This document shows positions 1 through 7,407 of a stretch of DNA of 11,236 nt, one piece after another (the first letter of the stretch is position 1; every line of letters begins with the position of its first letter). The translations under genes and the position numbers were made by a program. The stretch is from Oscillospiraceae bacterium. GTDB lineage: Bacteria > Bacillota > Clostridia > Oscillospirales > Ruminococcaceae. The notes beneath the pieces were generated by a model. It ran no database searches, was not told the DNA's origin, and was given only the letters and a program-made list of their open reading frames with translations. The stretch is from positions 1 to 11,236 of the forward strand of contig JAHHTS010000071.1 of assembly GCA_020024475.1 (NCBI GenBank). The letters run 5' to 3'.

Positions 1-1
1 G

Positions 2-1018
2 TATGATGGTTTGATAATTTCTACACTATTTCAAATTGGTGTATATTATTGTCTACTCAGACTAATGGATGATTTTGGCACTGAAATTGAGTTCAAAGGA
101 ATATATGAGTTTTTGGATCATATGTTTATACTTCAAATTATTACCTTAATTATTGACTATATCTATTATGGAAATATTGGAGATTGCATGACAGGAACGC
201 TCATTTCTGCCCATTACTTAGCCGTTTTTTTATTAATATACATATATATAGTTTTAAAAATGATTCACACCAATGTACTGAAGTCAAGGAGAATATTGCG
301 AGTTACGATAGCATTAATATGTTTAATTCTGTCAGATGCAAAGCACGTGTGGATTGTATTTATACTTGCAGCTATTATTGCAAAGTGCTTTTGGTGGCTT
401 AAAATAAAAAATAAAGTGACAGTTTCTATTTTAACAATGAGTATAATAGTTGTGTCCTTTGTAGTATTTTCACAAACATATGAGTCTAAAAGTGTGTTGG
501 AGAAAAACAAATTTGCATACACGTATGTGTATAATAAAAAATATAATAAAAAATTAGAGTTTTTTTTCAACACTTTTAATGAAATGAAGGGCATAAAAGG
601 ATTGGTAGGGTTTGGTGTAGGTCAATATGGCTCTCAAATTTGTATTACCATGGCAAAGGGACAGATTTATAGTTGGAATAATCAACTTGCAAAATATAAG
701 TATGCAATTGGACCTTATGAGAGAGCTATAAAAGGATTAATGACGGAAGAATATTCACTGTTTGGAATTGGAAATTCAAGCATGGTTATGGGATATCCGC
801 TTGTAAGTTTTGTAGGAATGGTGGCTGAACTAGGTATAATAGGTTTCATCATGTTTTTACGCATAATCGATAGAAGATATAAGGAAGAAGATGTTACTTT
901 TTTATTAGCCTTTTTTATGATGAGTTTATTTGACACTTACCTTGAGATTCCATGTATTTTTGTCTTGATTCTTGTTGCGACCTATGTTAATAGAGAATCA
1001 AAAAATATATCTGCTTAA
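2..1018 (+). CDS. Wzy-like polysaccharide polymerase, 5' end missing
   Basis: This is an integral membrane protein whose reading frame is open to the left edge of the window, so the true start lies upstream; the TTG at 11 is only an internal codon. The visible part is about 338 residues with roughly nine hydrophobic segments: six in the first half (the last near codons 134-152), then a soluble stretch of about 100 residues, then two or three more segments. A large non-membrane loop late in the protein, with the segment GFGVGQYGSQ inside it, fits the Wzy/O-antigen polymerase-ligase layout. Such enzymes join lipid-linked repeat units on the outer face of the membrane. These proteins share little sequence, so the call rests on topology and on the neighbouring flippase and glycosyltransferases. 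It could instead be an O-antigen ligase-type protein. The next gene starts 31 bases after its TAA. Confidence 0.7.
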   Translation, partial: YDGLIISTLFQIGVYYCLLRLMDDFGTEIEFKGIYEFLDHMFILQIITLIIDYIYYGNIGDCMTGTLISAHYLAVFLLIYIYIVLKMIHTNVLKSRRILRVTIALICLILSDAKHVWIVFILAAIIAKCFWWLKIKNKVTVSILTMSIIVVSFVVFSQTYESKSVLEKNKFAYTYVYNKKYNKKLEFFFNTFNEMKGIKGLVGFGVGQYGSQICITMAKGQIYSWNNQLAKYKYAIGPYERAIKGLMTEEYSLFGIGNSSMVMGYPLVSFVGMVAELGIIGFIMFLRIIDRRYKEEDVTFLLAFFMMSLFDTYLEIPCIFVLILVATYVNRESKNISA

Positions 1019-1031
1019 TACAAAAGTTAAT

Positions 1032-1036
1032 GGAGG
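1032..1036 (+). promoter_or_regulatory. ribosome binding site of the GT4 gene
   Basis: GGAGG lies 13 bases before the GTG at 1050, a rather long spacing. An in-frame TAG at 1044-1046 rules out any earlier start, so this site and the GTG in the first repeat copy are the most likely initiation pair. Confidence 0.5.
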
Positions 1037-1039
1037 GAG

Positions 1040-1071
1040 AGAATAGAGAGTGGAAAGAATAGAGAGTGGAA
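1040..1071 (+). repeat. perfect 16-bp tandem duplication over a start codon
   Basis: The unit AGAATAGAGAGTGGAA occurs twice without mismatch (1040-1055 and 1056-1071), and AGAA begins a third copy. Each copy carries a GTG. The first GTG (1050) opens the glycosyltransferase frame; the second (1066) reads four codons and meets TAG at 1078. The unit is not a multiple of three. Confidence 0.9.
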
Positions 1072-2135
1072 AGAAAGTAGCCTTAGTTCTTTACATTGGC
1101 GATGATTGTGGCGGGGCTGAGAGACGATTAATTCGACTTTATAATAGCTTAGGAAAGAGTCACAATGTAGAACTAATAATTAGAGGATGCACTGAAGACA
1201 TATTTTTCTCACGACTTGAGAAGGCAGATTGCAGTATAGATTGTTTTCAAAAGATTTCATTTTTTAGGGGGAAGATAGCATGTTTAATGTATATGATTTT
1301 TTCGGAATTTTATAATATTCACTATTTTGATTTATGTGGTTTTAATAATTTAATTGCGGAATTTATGAAGTGGAGCAAGACTAAAACTTTACTCACAATT
1401 GCTTATCAGAATTATGCTTATGGTTTGGTTGAAACCGACGTAAAAAAGAAACTTTCAAAATTAATAAATAATTCATCCAAAGTAGATGTCCTTTTTCCAG
1501 TAGGTGAGTTGTATTTAAAGAGTATTTCAAAAAATAAAAATATTTCTGTTACTCCGGGAACATTTACAAACGTAGAAAAGTTTAGACCTAGAAAGAAACA
1601 AAGGATATTATTATTTGCAGCGGCTAGACTGGAAAAGGATAAAAATGCAGATTTATTAGTGGAGGCTTGCAACCTGTGTAAAAAAGCACTAAGAGAATGT
1701 AGCTATAAAGTTATTATTGCAGGGAAAAATTTTGAGGAGAACTGTTTAAGAAATAAAATTAATAAATATAATCTTGAAGATGTAGTACATATGCCTGGTT
1801 ATATAAAAATGAGTGAAATAATTCCAAAAGCCGAAGTCTTTTTCAGTTTGGATCTTATTGATAATTACCCGTCACAAGCAGTTGCAGAGGCTGTGTCGTG
1901 CGGATGTGTTTTGATGTGTACAGATGTTGGGTATAGTCGGCGATGCGGTTCAAAGGAGTTTAGCTATTATATAAAAAATGATAGTAATGAATTAGCAAAA
2001 GTAATTATTTCCTATTTGTCAAAAGATAATAGGGAAAAAGAAATGATGTCGCGAGAGGCAAGAAAATATGCTGAGAAATACTATAGTATAGAAAATAGTA
2101 AAAAATATTTTGAAAGATTAATTTGGGGAGAATAG
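1050..2135 (+). CDS. GT4-type glycosyltransferase (GT-B fold)
   Basis: This is probably a cytoplasmic retaining glycosyltransferase that adds a sugar to the growing lipid-linked repeat unit. The 361-residue length is normal for the family. The N-terminal domain has the acceptor-side motif GGAERRL at residues 21-27 after a beta strand (VALVLYIG). The C-terminal donor domain begins near 185 with AARLEKDKNADLLVEA (191-206), and DNYPSQAVAEAVSCG (271-285) holds the conserved Glu (E280). The first acidic residue of the usual E-x7-E motif is replaced by the DNYP variant seen in part of the family. The start is GTG at 1050: an in-frame stop lies just upstream, and the next in-frame Met is far inside the fold. 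That start sits in a tandem duplication. The aminotransferase gene follows after 2 bases. Donor and acceptor cannot be read from the sequence. Confidence 0.88.
   Translation: MERIESGKKVALVLYIGDDCGGAERRLIRLYNSLGKSHNVELIIRGCTEDIFFSRLEKADCSIDCFQKISFFRGKIACLMYMIFSEFYNIHYFDLCGFNNLIAEFMKWSKTKTLLTIAYQNYAYGLVETDVKKKLSKLINNSSKVDVLFPVGELYLKSISKNKNISVTPGTFTNVEKFRPRKKQRILLFAAARLEKDKNADLLVEACNLCKKALRECSYKVIIAGKNFEENCLRNKINKYNLEDVVHMPGYIKMSEIIPKAEVFFSLDLIDNYPSQAVAEAVSCGCVLMCTDVGYSRRCGSKEFSYYIKNDSNELAKVIISYLSKDNREKEMMSREARKYAEKYYSIENSKKYFERLIWGE
2125..2130 (+). promoter_or_regulatory. ribosome binding site selecting ATG 2138
   Basis: GGGGAG lies 7 bases before ATG 2138, inside the end of the GT4 gene. It favours this ATG over the in-frame TTG at 2123. 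Confidence 0.6.
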
Positions 2136-2137
2136 GT

Positions 2138-3136
2138 ATGAAGGAATATGGTGGATGTCTTTATTTTGAACCTTTGCTGGAAGAAAAAAAGAGAGAGCAA
2201 TATTATAGTAAATATGAGAAAAATAAAATAGATGTGGACTCTGGTCGCTCTGCAATTCAATATATTCTTGAAATTGGAAGATATAATCGCATTTGGCTGC
2301 CTGTTTACAATTGTCCTTTAGTTGCACAAAGAATTATAAAAATTAGTAATATTAAAATATGTTGGTATAATCTTAATGAGAATTTTGTCCCGGATATTAA
2401 TCAAGACAAATTAAAGAAAGGCGATGTATTGCTATGGGTAAATTATTGTGGAGTAATGTTTGAAAGAATAATTGATGAGGTAGTTGGCATAAAAGAAAAG
2501 ACAGGGGTAGAAATAATTGTTGATAATATTCCAGCTTATTTTTCAAGTCCAAAGATGGATGTGATTAATATTTATTCTTGTCGAAAGTTTTTAGGAGTTC
2601 CAGATGGGGGACATATTATTGGAAAAAGTATTGTTCCTACTGCATTGCCAGCTTATTTGAATGCAGATCATTATTTATATTTGTTGCGAGCTATAGAAAC
2701 AGGATCAAATTTAGCGTATGCTGATTATCAAGAAAATGAAAACCGATTTTCGGAATCTGCAACAGCATGTGGTATGCCAATTTTGACGTCTAAAGTTTTG
2801 GAAATGCTTGATTATACAGAAATTAAATCAAAGCGAAGAACTAATTTCGAAATTTTACACGACCAATTAGGTGGGAGAAATAGGTTGAATTTTAATACAA
2901 AAACAGTTACGCCGTCGGTGTATCCATACTTAACATCAGACCGTCAGTTGAGACAGAAATTATTGACTAGAAGGGTTTATATATCTCAGTTTTGGAAACA
3001 TGTATTGGCAAGTGATAAAGCTAATAGTTTTGAAAAAGATTTGGCAGAGTATTTGATTCCATTGCCTATTGACCAAAGATATACGAAAGAAGATATGAAG
3101 AATCTTATAGATATTGTAAAGGAGTTAGAAAGCTAG
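2138..3136 (+). CDS. DegT-like PLP-dependent aminotransferase-like protein
   Basis: This 332-residue protein has the landmarks of a fold-type I PLP enzyme related to the DegT/DnrJ/EryC1 sugar aminotransferases. SGRSAI (35-40) matches the phosphate-binding SGTAAL position. VDNIPAY (128-134) holds D129, expected to pair with the cofactor ring nitrogen. YSCRKFLGVPDGG (146-158) holds K150, the expected Schiff-base lysine, where classical members have SFHxxK...GEGG. It is shorter and more divergent than ordinary DegT enzymes (usually about 370-400 residues). The inferred role is amination of a keto-sugar nucleotide, or a related PLP reaction on a repeat-unit precursor. It starts 2 bases after the glycosyltransferase and ends 2 bases before a FemAB/GNAT acyltransferase, a natural partner for modifying a new amino group. 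Motif assignment is by eye and the substrate is unknown. Confidence 0.68.
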   Translation: MKEYGGCLYFEPLLEEKKREQYYSKYEKNKIDVDSGRSAIQYILEIGRYNRIWLPVYNCPLVAQRIIKISNIKICWYNLNENFVPDINQDKLKKGDVLLWVNYCGVMFERIIDEVVGIKEKTGVEIIVDNIPAYFSSPKMDVINIYSCRKFLGVPDGGHIIGKSIVPTALPAYLNADHYLYLLRAIETGSNLAYADYQENENRFSESATACGMPILTSKVLEMLDYTEIKSKRRTNFEILHDQLGGRNRLNFNTKTVTPSVYPYLTSDRQLRQKLLTRRVYISQFWKHVLASDKANSFEKDLAEYLIPLPIDQRYTKEDMKNLIDIVKELES

Positions 3137-3138
3137 AA

Positions 3139-4131
3139 ATGAATAGAGAGATGATGAATAACCCTGAAGAGAAAAAGCTATATGATAAATTTTGTGAAAA
3201 AAACTATATTCCAATATTTTCTCAGCCATGGTGGCTAGATGCGGTTTGCGGAGAAAAAAACTGGGGAGTACATGTTTTGGAAAAAAGTGGAACACTACTT
3301 GGTGCTATGCCGTATTATGTAGAAAATCGTAATGGATTTGAAATTATTACAAAGGCACATCATAGTCAGAATAATGGAATTATCATTAATTATCAAGAAA
3401 ATATGAAATATGTTGCACGATTGGATAGACAAGAAGAGGTTATTAATGAAATGTGTGACTATATTGAAAACCTTAAAGTTGACAAGTATGAACAACAATA
3501 TCATTATAATTTTACGAACTGTCTTCCGTTTAAATGGAGAGGGTATAGTGAAATGGTAAGATATACGTATGTAATTGAGGATACTTCTGATATGGATAAA
3601 GTATGTTCAGATTTCAAGTATGTTGCTCGTAATGAAATAAAGAAGGCAGAGAAATTTGTTACAATCAAAGAAGGTATGAATATAGAGCAGTTTTATGAAA
3701 TTAATAAACTTAGTTATGATAGGCAAGGAATAGAGGTTCCGTTTTCACTCAAACTCTTAAAGCGTATTGAAGACGCATGTGTGATGAATAATTGTAGGAA
3801 AATTTTGTATGCTATAGACGAAAATGGAAATATTCATAGTGTAGCGTATCTTGTTTGGGATGATGAGTCACTTTATTTTTTGATTAATGGTAGTAATACT
3901 GAATTTCGATATAGTCAGTCAAATTCTTTACTTATCAGGGAATCTATTCGTGTAGCACATGAACTTGGAAAGAAGTTTGATTTTGAAGGGAGTGTATTAC
4001 AACCTATTGAACATATTTTTCGCTCATTTGGAGCAGAACAAAAATTGTATTTTAGAATTTACAAATCTTTTAATAGTGATATGGATGAAAATCATGTAAA
4101 TTCTTGGGCGAAAAATACAGATGTATTTTAA
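3139..4131 (+). CDS. FemAB/GNAT-type acyltransferase
   Basis: This 330-residue protein looks like the FemAB-like/BioF2-like branch of the GNAT acyltransferases, which transfer an acyl or aminoacyl group to an amine. The N-terminal lobe opens with FSQPWWLDAVCG (27-38), a typical lead motif. The C-terminal lobe has RNEIKKAEK (164-172), the strand pair around YLVWDDESLYFLING (237-251), and FDFEGS (280-285) followed by FRSFGAEQ (294-301), the late signature of these proteins. No signal peptide or membrane segment is seen, so it should act in the cytoplasm. ATG 3139 follows the previous stop by 2 bases, with AAGGAG 14 bases upstream; ATG 3151 or 3154 are possible alternatives before the conserved region. 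Next to an aminotransferase, its likely target is an amino-sugar nitrogen, but this is inference. Confidence 0.75.
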   Translation: MNREMMNNPEEKKLYDKFCEKNYIPIFSQPWWLDAVCGEKNWGVHVLEKSGTLLGAMPYYVENRNGFEIITKAHHSQNNGIIINYQENMKYVARLDRQEEVINEMCDYIENLKVDKYEQQYHYNFTNCLPFKWRGYSEMVRYTYVIEDTSDMDKVCSDFKYVARNEIKKAEKFVTIKEGMNIEQFYEINKLSYDRQGIEVPFSLKLLKRIEDACVMNNCRKILYAIDENGNIHSVAYLVWDDESLYFLINGSNTEFRYSQSNSLLIRESIRVAHELGKKFDFEGSVLQPIEHIFRSFGAEQKLYFRIYKSFNSDMDENHVNSWAKNTDVF

Positions 4132-4136
4132 CAAGT

Positions 4137-4144
4137 AAAGGAGG
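4137..4144 (+). promoter_or_regulatory. strong ribosome binding site of the dehydrogenase gene
   Basis: AAAGGAGG lies 9 bases before ATG 4154. It is the strongest such site in the window, in a 22-base gap after the FemAB gene, and suggests high translation of the dehydrogenase. Confidence 0.75.
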
Positions 4145-4153
4145 ATATAGACG

Positions 4154-5473
4154 ATGGAAATGAAGGAAGAGCTTTTAAAAAAAATTGAAAACAAGGAGAT
4201 TATAGTTGGTGTTGTTGGGCTAGGGTATGTTGGTTTACCGCTTGCTGTTGAGAAAGCAAAAGCTGGATTCAAAACAATTGGTTTTGATGTGCAAAATCAG
4301 AAGGTTGATATGGTGAATGCGGGTGTTAATTACATAGGAGATGTAGTCGATTCAGATTTAAAAAAACTAGTGGATGACAGTAAACTACAGGCAACAACTG
4401 ATTTTAGTTTTGTAAAAGATGTAGATTTCATTGCCATATGTGTTCCTACACCGCTTGATGCACATCAAGAGCCAGATACCAGTTATATTAGAGCTTCCGC
4501 GGAGGCTATCTCAAAATATCTTAAACCCAATACAATGGTTGTCTTAGAGTCTACGACCTATCCAGGAACTACGGAGGAGCTTATTCAGCCTATTCTTGAA
4601 AGTGGAAGCGGCTTAAAATGTGGAATTGATTTCTACCTTGGCTTTTCACCTGAGAGAGTCGATCCAGGAAATCTTATTTACAAGACTAAGAATACACCAA
4701 AAGTTGTAGGAGCAATAGGGACGGATGCTCTGGAGGTTATCTCGGCAATGTATAAATCAGTACTTGAAGGAGAAGTATATACAGTATCTAGTCCTTCAAT
4801 TGCGGAGATGGAAAAAATTCTTGAAAATACATATCGTAACATTAATATCGGATTAGTAAATGAACTTTCTAGACTTTGTCATAAGATGGGGATTTCTATT
4901 TGGGAAGTTATCGATGCAGCGAAAACTAAGCCATATGGATTTCAGGCCTTTTACCCTGGACCAGGATTAGGTGGTCATTGTATACCACTTGACCCCTATT
5001 ATCTTACTTGGAAAGCTAGAGAATATGGATTCCACACAACTCTAATTGAGAATAGCATGGTAATTAATGATAGTCAACCAGAGTATTGTGTGGAAAGGGC
5101 GATGCATATTCTCAATCACCATCGAAAAGCAATCAATGGAGCTAAAGTATTAGTGCTAGGAGTCGCATATAAACAGGATATTGACGATTATAGAGAAAGT
5201 CCAGCACTGACATTGATTGATGAGCTAAATAGAGTTGGCGCTCATGTAGAATTCTTTGATCCGTGGGTTTCTAACTATAAAAAGAATGGTGAGAAGTTTT
5301 ATAGTATCAAAGAGTTGACACCTAAAAAAATTCAATGTTATGACTTAGTAGTTGTAGCTTGTGCACACACTAATATCGACTATAACATGATTCAAAAGAA
5401 TGCGAAGGCTGTTTTTGATACTAAGAATGCAATGAAGGATATTGTGATAAGAGACAATATAGAGGTACTCTAA
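4154..5473 (+). CDS. UDP-N-acetylhexosamine 6-dehydrogenase (WbpA/TviB type)
   Basis: This 439-residue protein belongs to the UDP-glucose/GDP-mannose dehydrogenase family, which oxidises C6 of a nucleotide sugar to a carboxylate using two NAD+. The N-terminal NAD domain has GVVGLGYVGLPLA (19-31), VPTPLD (97-102) and ESTTYPGTT (132-140). GFSPERVDPG (163-172) and ENTYRNIN (224-231) follow in the central part. The catalytic cysteine is C276 in PGPGLGGHCIPLDP (268-281). The C-terminal domain contains LGVAYKQDIDDYRESP (335-350). The GHCIPLDPYYLTWKA form is typical of the branch acting on N-acetylhexosamines (UDP-GlcNAc to UDP-GlcNAcA, or UDP-ManNAc to UDP-ManNAcA). The exact sugar is not settled, and no 2-epimerase gene is visible in the window. 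It should supply a uronic acid to the polymer. All key residues are present and the length is normal. Confidence 0.93.
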   Translation: MEMKEELLKKIENKEIIVGVVGLGYVGLPLAVEKAKAGFKTIGFDVQNQKVDMVNAGVNYIGDVVDSDLKKLVDDSKLQATTDFSFVKDVDFIAICVPTPLDAHQEPDTSYIRASAEAISKYLKPNTMVVLESTTYPGTTEELIQPILESGSGLKCGIDFYLGFSPERVDPGNLIYKTKNTPKVVGAIGTDALEVISAMYKSVLEGEVYTVSSPSIAEMEKILENTYRNINIGLVNELSRLCHKMGISIWEVIDAAKTKPYGFQAFYPGPGLGGHCIPLDPYYLTWKAREYGFHTTLIENSMVINDSQPEYCVERAMHILNHHRKAINGAKVLVLGVAYKQDIDDYRESPALTLIDELNRVGAHVEFFDPWVSNYKKNGEKFYSIKELTPKKIQCYDLVVVACAHTNIDYNMIQKNAKAVFDTKNAMKDIVIRDNIEVL

Positions 5474-5553
5474 TAGAACATGGAAGAACGATTCTTGTGT
5501 TTTTAGTTGAAAGGAAATAAATATCTTAATGAAAAAAACAAGTTAAAAAGATT

Positions 5554-5557
5554 GGAG
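5554..5557 (+). promoter_or_regulatory. ribosome binding site selecting a TTG start
   Basis: GGAG lies 7 bases before TTG 5565, in a 91-base gap that holds no other feature I can support. No in-frame ATG exists until codon 12 (MYNALS), which would cut into the conserved start of the flippase. Confidence 0.6.
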
Positions 5558-5564
5558 AATTATT

Positions 5565-6959
5565 TTGAAAAATGAAAAAAGTAGCAATAAGCTAGTTATG
5601 TATAATGCGCTTAGTACGATAATTTTGTATGCTATAACTTTCTTTAGTGCACCTCTTTTTTCAAGGTTGTTAGGTACAGACGAATATGGTGTTGTACAAG
5701 TATATAACACTTGGGTTTCTTTCTTTTCTGTAATTTTAGGGCTATACACAAGAGGCACATTAGCTATTGCAAAAATTAATTATAGCGGCGAAGAATTTCT
5801 AAAATACCAATCAAGTGTGTTATTTTTATCGTTGTTGAGCTTTATAAGTGGGTTGATAATAGTCATTATTGGAAAATCGGTATTGGTATCCTTTCTTGGT
5901 TTGGATATGAGGTATTTAATTTTAATGATGTTCCATAGTTTCGGAACATATTGTGTATATTTTGCCAATGCCAAATTTACATATGAAATGAAAGCAAAGA
6001 ATAACTTATTAATTTCTGTGACGATTTCATTACTTACTTTTGCACTTTCGTTTTTGTTGATCAAACTATTGAATGCAGAACATTTATATACTGGACGTAT
6101 TATAGGTATGTCAAGTCCATATATTTTAGCAGGAGTCTTTATAATCGTTTATATATTTAAAGAAGGAAAGACGTATTTTAATAAAGAATATTGGAAATTT
6201 TGCATTCCGCTTTGTTTGCCGCTCATATTTCATGGTTTATCAGGTATTATATGTGCGTCAAGTGATAGGATTATGATTCAAAAAATTATAGGGTTAGTAG
6301 CAGTCGGAATTTATGCATTAGCCTACAATTTTGCTAACATCATGGACTCTATTTGGAATGCGTTAAATAATTCTTGGAATCCATTTTTTTTTGAATATGT
6401 CAAACATAATAAATATGTTGAGTTAAAAAAAAGATCAAAAAAGTATATAAGATTATATACTTGTCTCTCCATGGGGTTTATTTTGATGACTCCTGAAGTA
6501 TTTCATGCTTTTGCAGCTCCAGAATATTGGGAAGGAGCAAAGATAATCCCAGTGATAGTTTTAAGTCAGTATTCAATATTTGTATATTCTTTTGCAGCTA
6601 ATTACGAGTTTGCATTTAAAAGAACAGATATGGTCGCCTTAGGCTCAGCAGTAGCGGGAATGGCTAATGTTGCTTTGAATGTTATTTTTATTAATTGTTT
6701 AGGGTATTTTGGTGCAGCTATAGCAACGCTTATTTCAAATATTATACTCGCAATAATACATATTATTTTTGCCAAGAAACTTGTTAAAGACAAGTGGGTA
6801 TATGAGGCTAAGATGTTTGTAATGCCTATTTTAGGACTCGTAATGTCAGTGATTTTTTATTATTGTTGTTATTCGACATGGATTATTCGATGGGGGCTTG
6901 CGGTTATAATTGGATTATATATGTTACGGAGAGTGTATATGGATAGAGCAATTTTCTAG
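5565..6959 (+). CDS. Wzx-type polysaccharide flippase
   Basis: This 464-residue membrane protein fits the MOP/PST flippase family that moves undecaprenyl-linked repeat units across the membrane. About 12 to 14 hydrophobic segments spread over the whole length. The N-terminus (SNKLVMYNALSTIILYAI, residues 7-24, then FSRLLGTDEYG at 32-42) is typical. The second half opens with WKFCIPLCLPLIFHGLSG (210-227) and SSDRIMIQKIIGLVAVGIY (232-250), the second-bundle signature in which a conserved Asp-Arg precedes the next helix. The start is TTG, supported by GGAG 7 bases upstream. Its TAG overlaps the ribosome site of the acetyltransferase gene that follows. The C-terminus has no long cytoplasmic tail. 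Its specificity should follow the repeat unit made by the neighbouring enzymes. Confidence 0.9.
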   Translation: MKNEKSSNKLVMYNALSTIILYAITFFSAPLFSRLLGTDEYGVVQVYNTWVSFFSVILGLYTRGTLAIAKINYSGEEFLKYQSSVLFLSLLSFISGLIIVIIGKSVLVSFLGLDMRYLILMMFHSFGTYCVYFANAKFTYEMKAKNNLLISVTISLLTFALSFLLIKLLNAEHLYTGRIIGMSSPYILAGVFIIVYIFKEGKTYFNKEYWKFCIPLCLPLIFHGLSGIICASSDRIMIQKIIGLVAVGIYALAYNFANIMDSIWNALNNSWNPFFFEYVKHNKYVELKKRSKKYIRLYTCLSMGFILMTPEVFHAFAAPEYWEGAKIIPVIVLSQYSIFVYSFAANYEFAFKRTDMVALGSAVAGMANVALNVIFINCLGYFGAAIATLISNIILAIIHIIFAKKLVKDKWVYEAKMFVMPILGLVMSVIFYYCCYSTWIIRWGLAVIIGLYMLRRVYMDRAIF

Positions 6960-6964
6960 AGGAG
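6958..6964 (+). promoter_or_regulatory. ribosome binding site selecting ATG 6970
   Basis: AGAGGAG spans the flippase stop codon and lies 5 bases before ATG 6970. It decides this start over an in-frame ATG at 6910 inside the flippase gene. Confidence 0.7.
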
Positions 6965-6969
6965 ATGAA

Positions 6970-7407
6970 ATGATTAAATGGTTTTATAGAATGAAGTGGC
7001 TATATAGCCATAAAATGTTAATATTGGCCAATTTTTTAAAAAAGTTTATAAGAGTTGTTTACGCATGTGAAATTTTCCCAACATGTGAGATTGGTAAAAA
7101 TGTGAATTTTATTCATGGAGGAGTTGGGTGTGTCATACACGAAAAATGTAAGATTGCGAATAATGTTAAAATTTATCAGAATGTAACATTGGGGGGGAAC
7201 GGCAAAGAGCATCAGTTTGAACCAGGAGCTCCTGTTATTGCAGAGGGTGCAATTATTTATGCAGGTGCCTGTATATTAGGACCTGTTACAATTGGAGAGA
7301 ATGCTATAGTGGGGGCTAATGCTGTTGTACTAAAAGATGTACCAGATAATTGTATCGCAGTCGGTGTTCCAGCTAGAGTATTAAATAAAAGTAAAGAGGT
7401 TATATAA
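6970..7407 (+). CDS. hexapeptide-repeat O-acetyltransferase (serine acetyltransferase-like)
   Basis: This 145-residue protein has the left-handed beta-helix fold of acetyl-CoA-dependent acetyltransferases such as CysE. Hexapeptide repeats run from about residue 38 to 124 (for example CEIGKNV, CKIANNV, VTIGENAIVG). H49 in FIHGGVG (47-53) corresponds to the catalytic histidine, and VTLGGNGKEHQ (72-82) is the loop that contacts CoA. VGVPARVL (131-138) closes the helix as in this family. The long N-terminal helical domain of true CysE is absent; a short, basic, partly hydrophobic N-terminus (2-32) takes its place. With its operon position, this favours O-acetylation of a capsule sugar over cysteine synthesis. 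The gene abuts the next one directly: TAA 7405-7407, ATG 7408. Confidence 0.85.
   Translation: MIKWFYRMKWLYSHKMLILANFLKKFIRVVYACEIFPTCEIGKNVNFIHGGVGCVIHEKCKIANNVKIYQNVTLGGNGKEHQFEPGAPVIAEGAIIYAGACILGPVTIGENAIVGANAVVLKDVPDNCIAVGVPARVLNKSKEVI

Noticed and set aside
265..594. Open frames on the - strand opposite the polymerase and other genes
   Set aside because: These are antisense shadows of clear coding sequence, with no ribosome sites or domain matches.
5474..5564. Terminator or promoter between the dehydrogenase and flippase genes
   Set aside because: AAGAA/TTCTT near 5484-5496 is only a 5-bp weak stem, and TTGAAA at 5507 has no -10 at the right distance.
6910..6969. Longer start for the acetyltransferase at ATG 6910
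   Set aside because: It lies inside the flippase gene without a ribosome site, while ATG 6970 has AGAGGAG 5 bases upstream and gives a normal N-terminus.
6970..7407. Housekeeping serine acetyltransferase (cysE)
   Set aside because: The N-terminal helical domain of CysE is missing and the gene sits inside a polysaccharide operon, so a sugar O-acetyltransferase is more likely.
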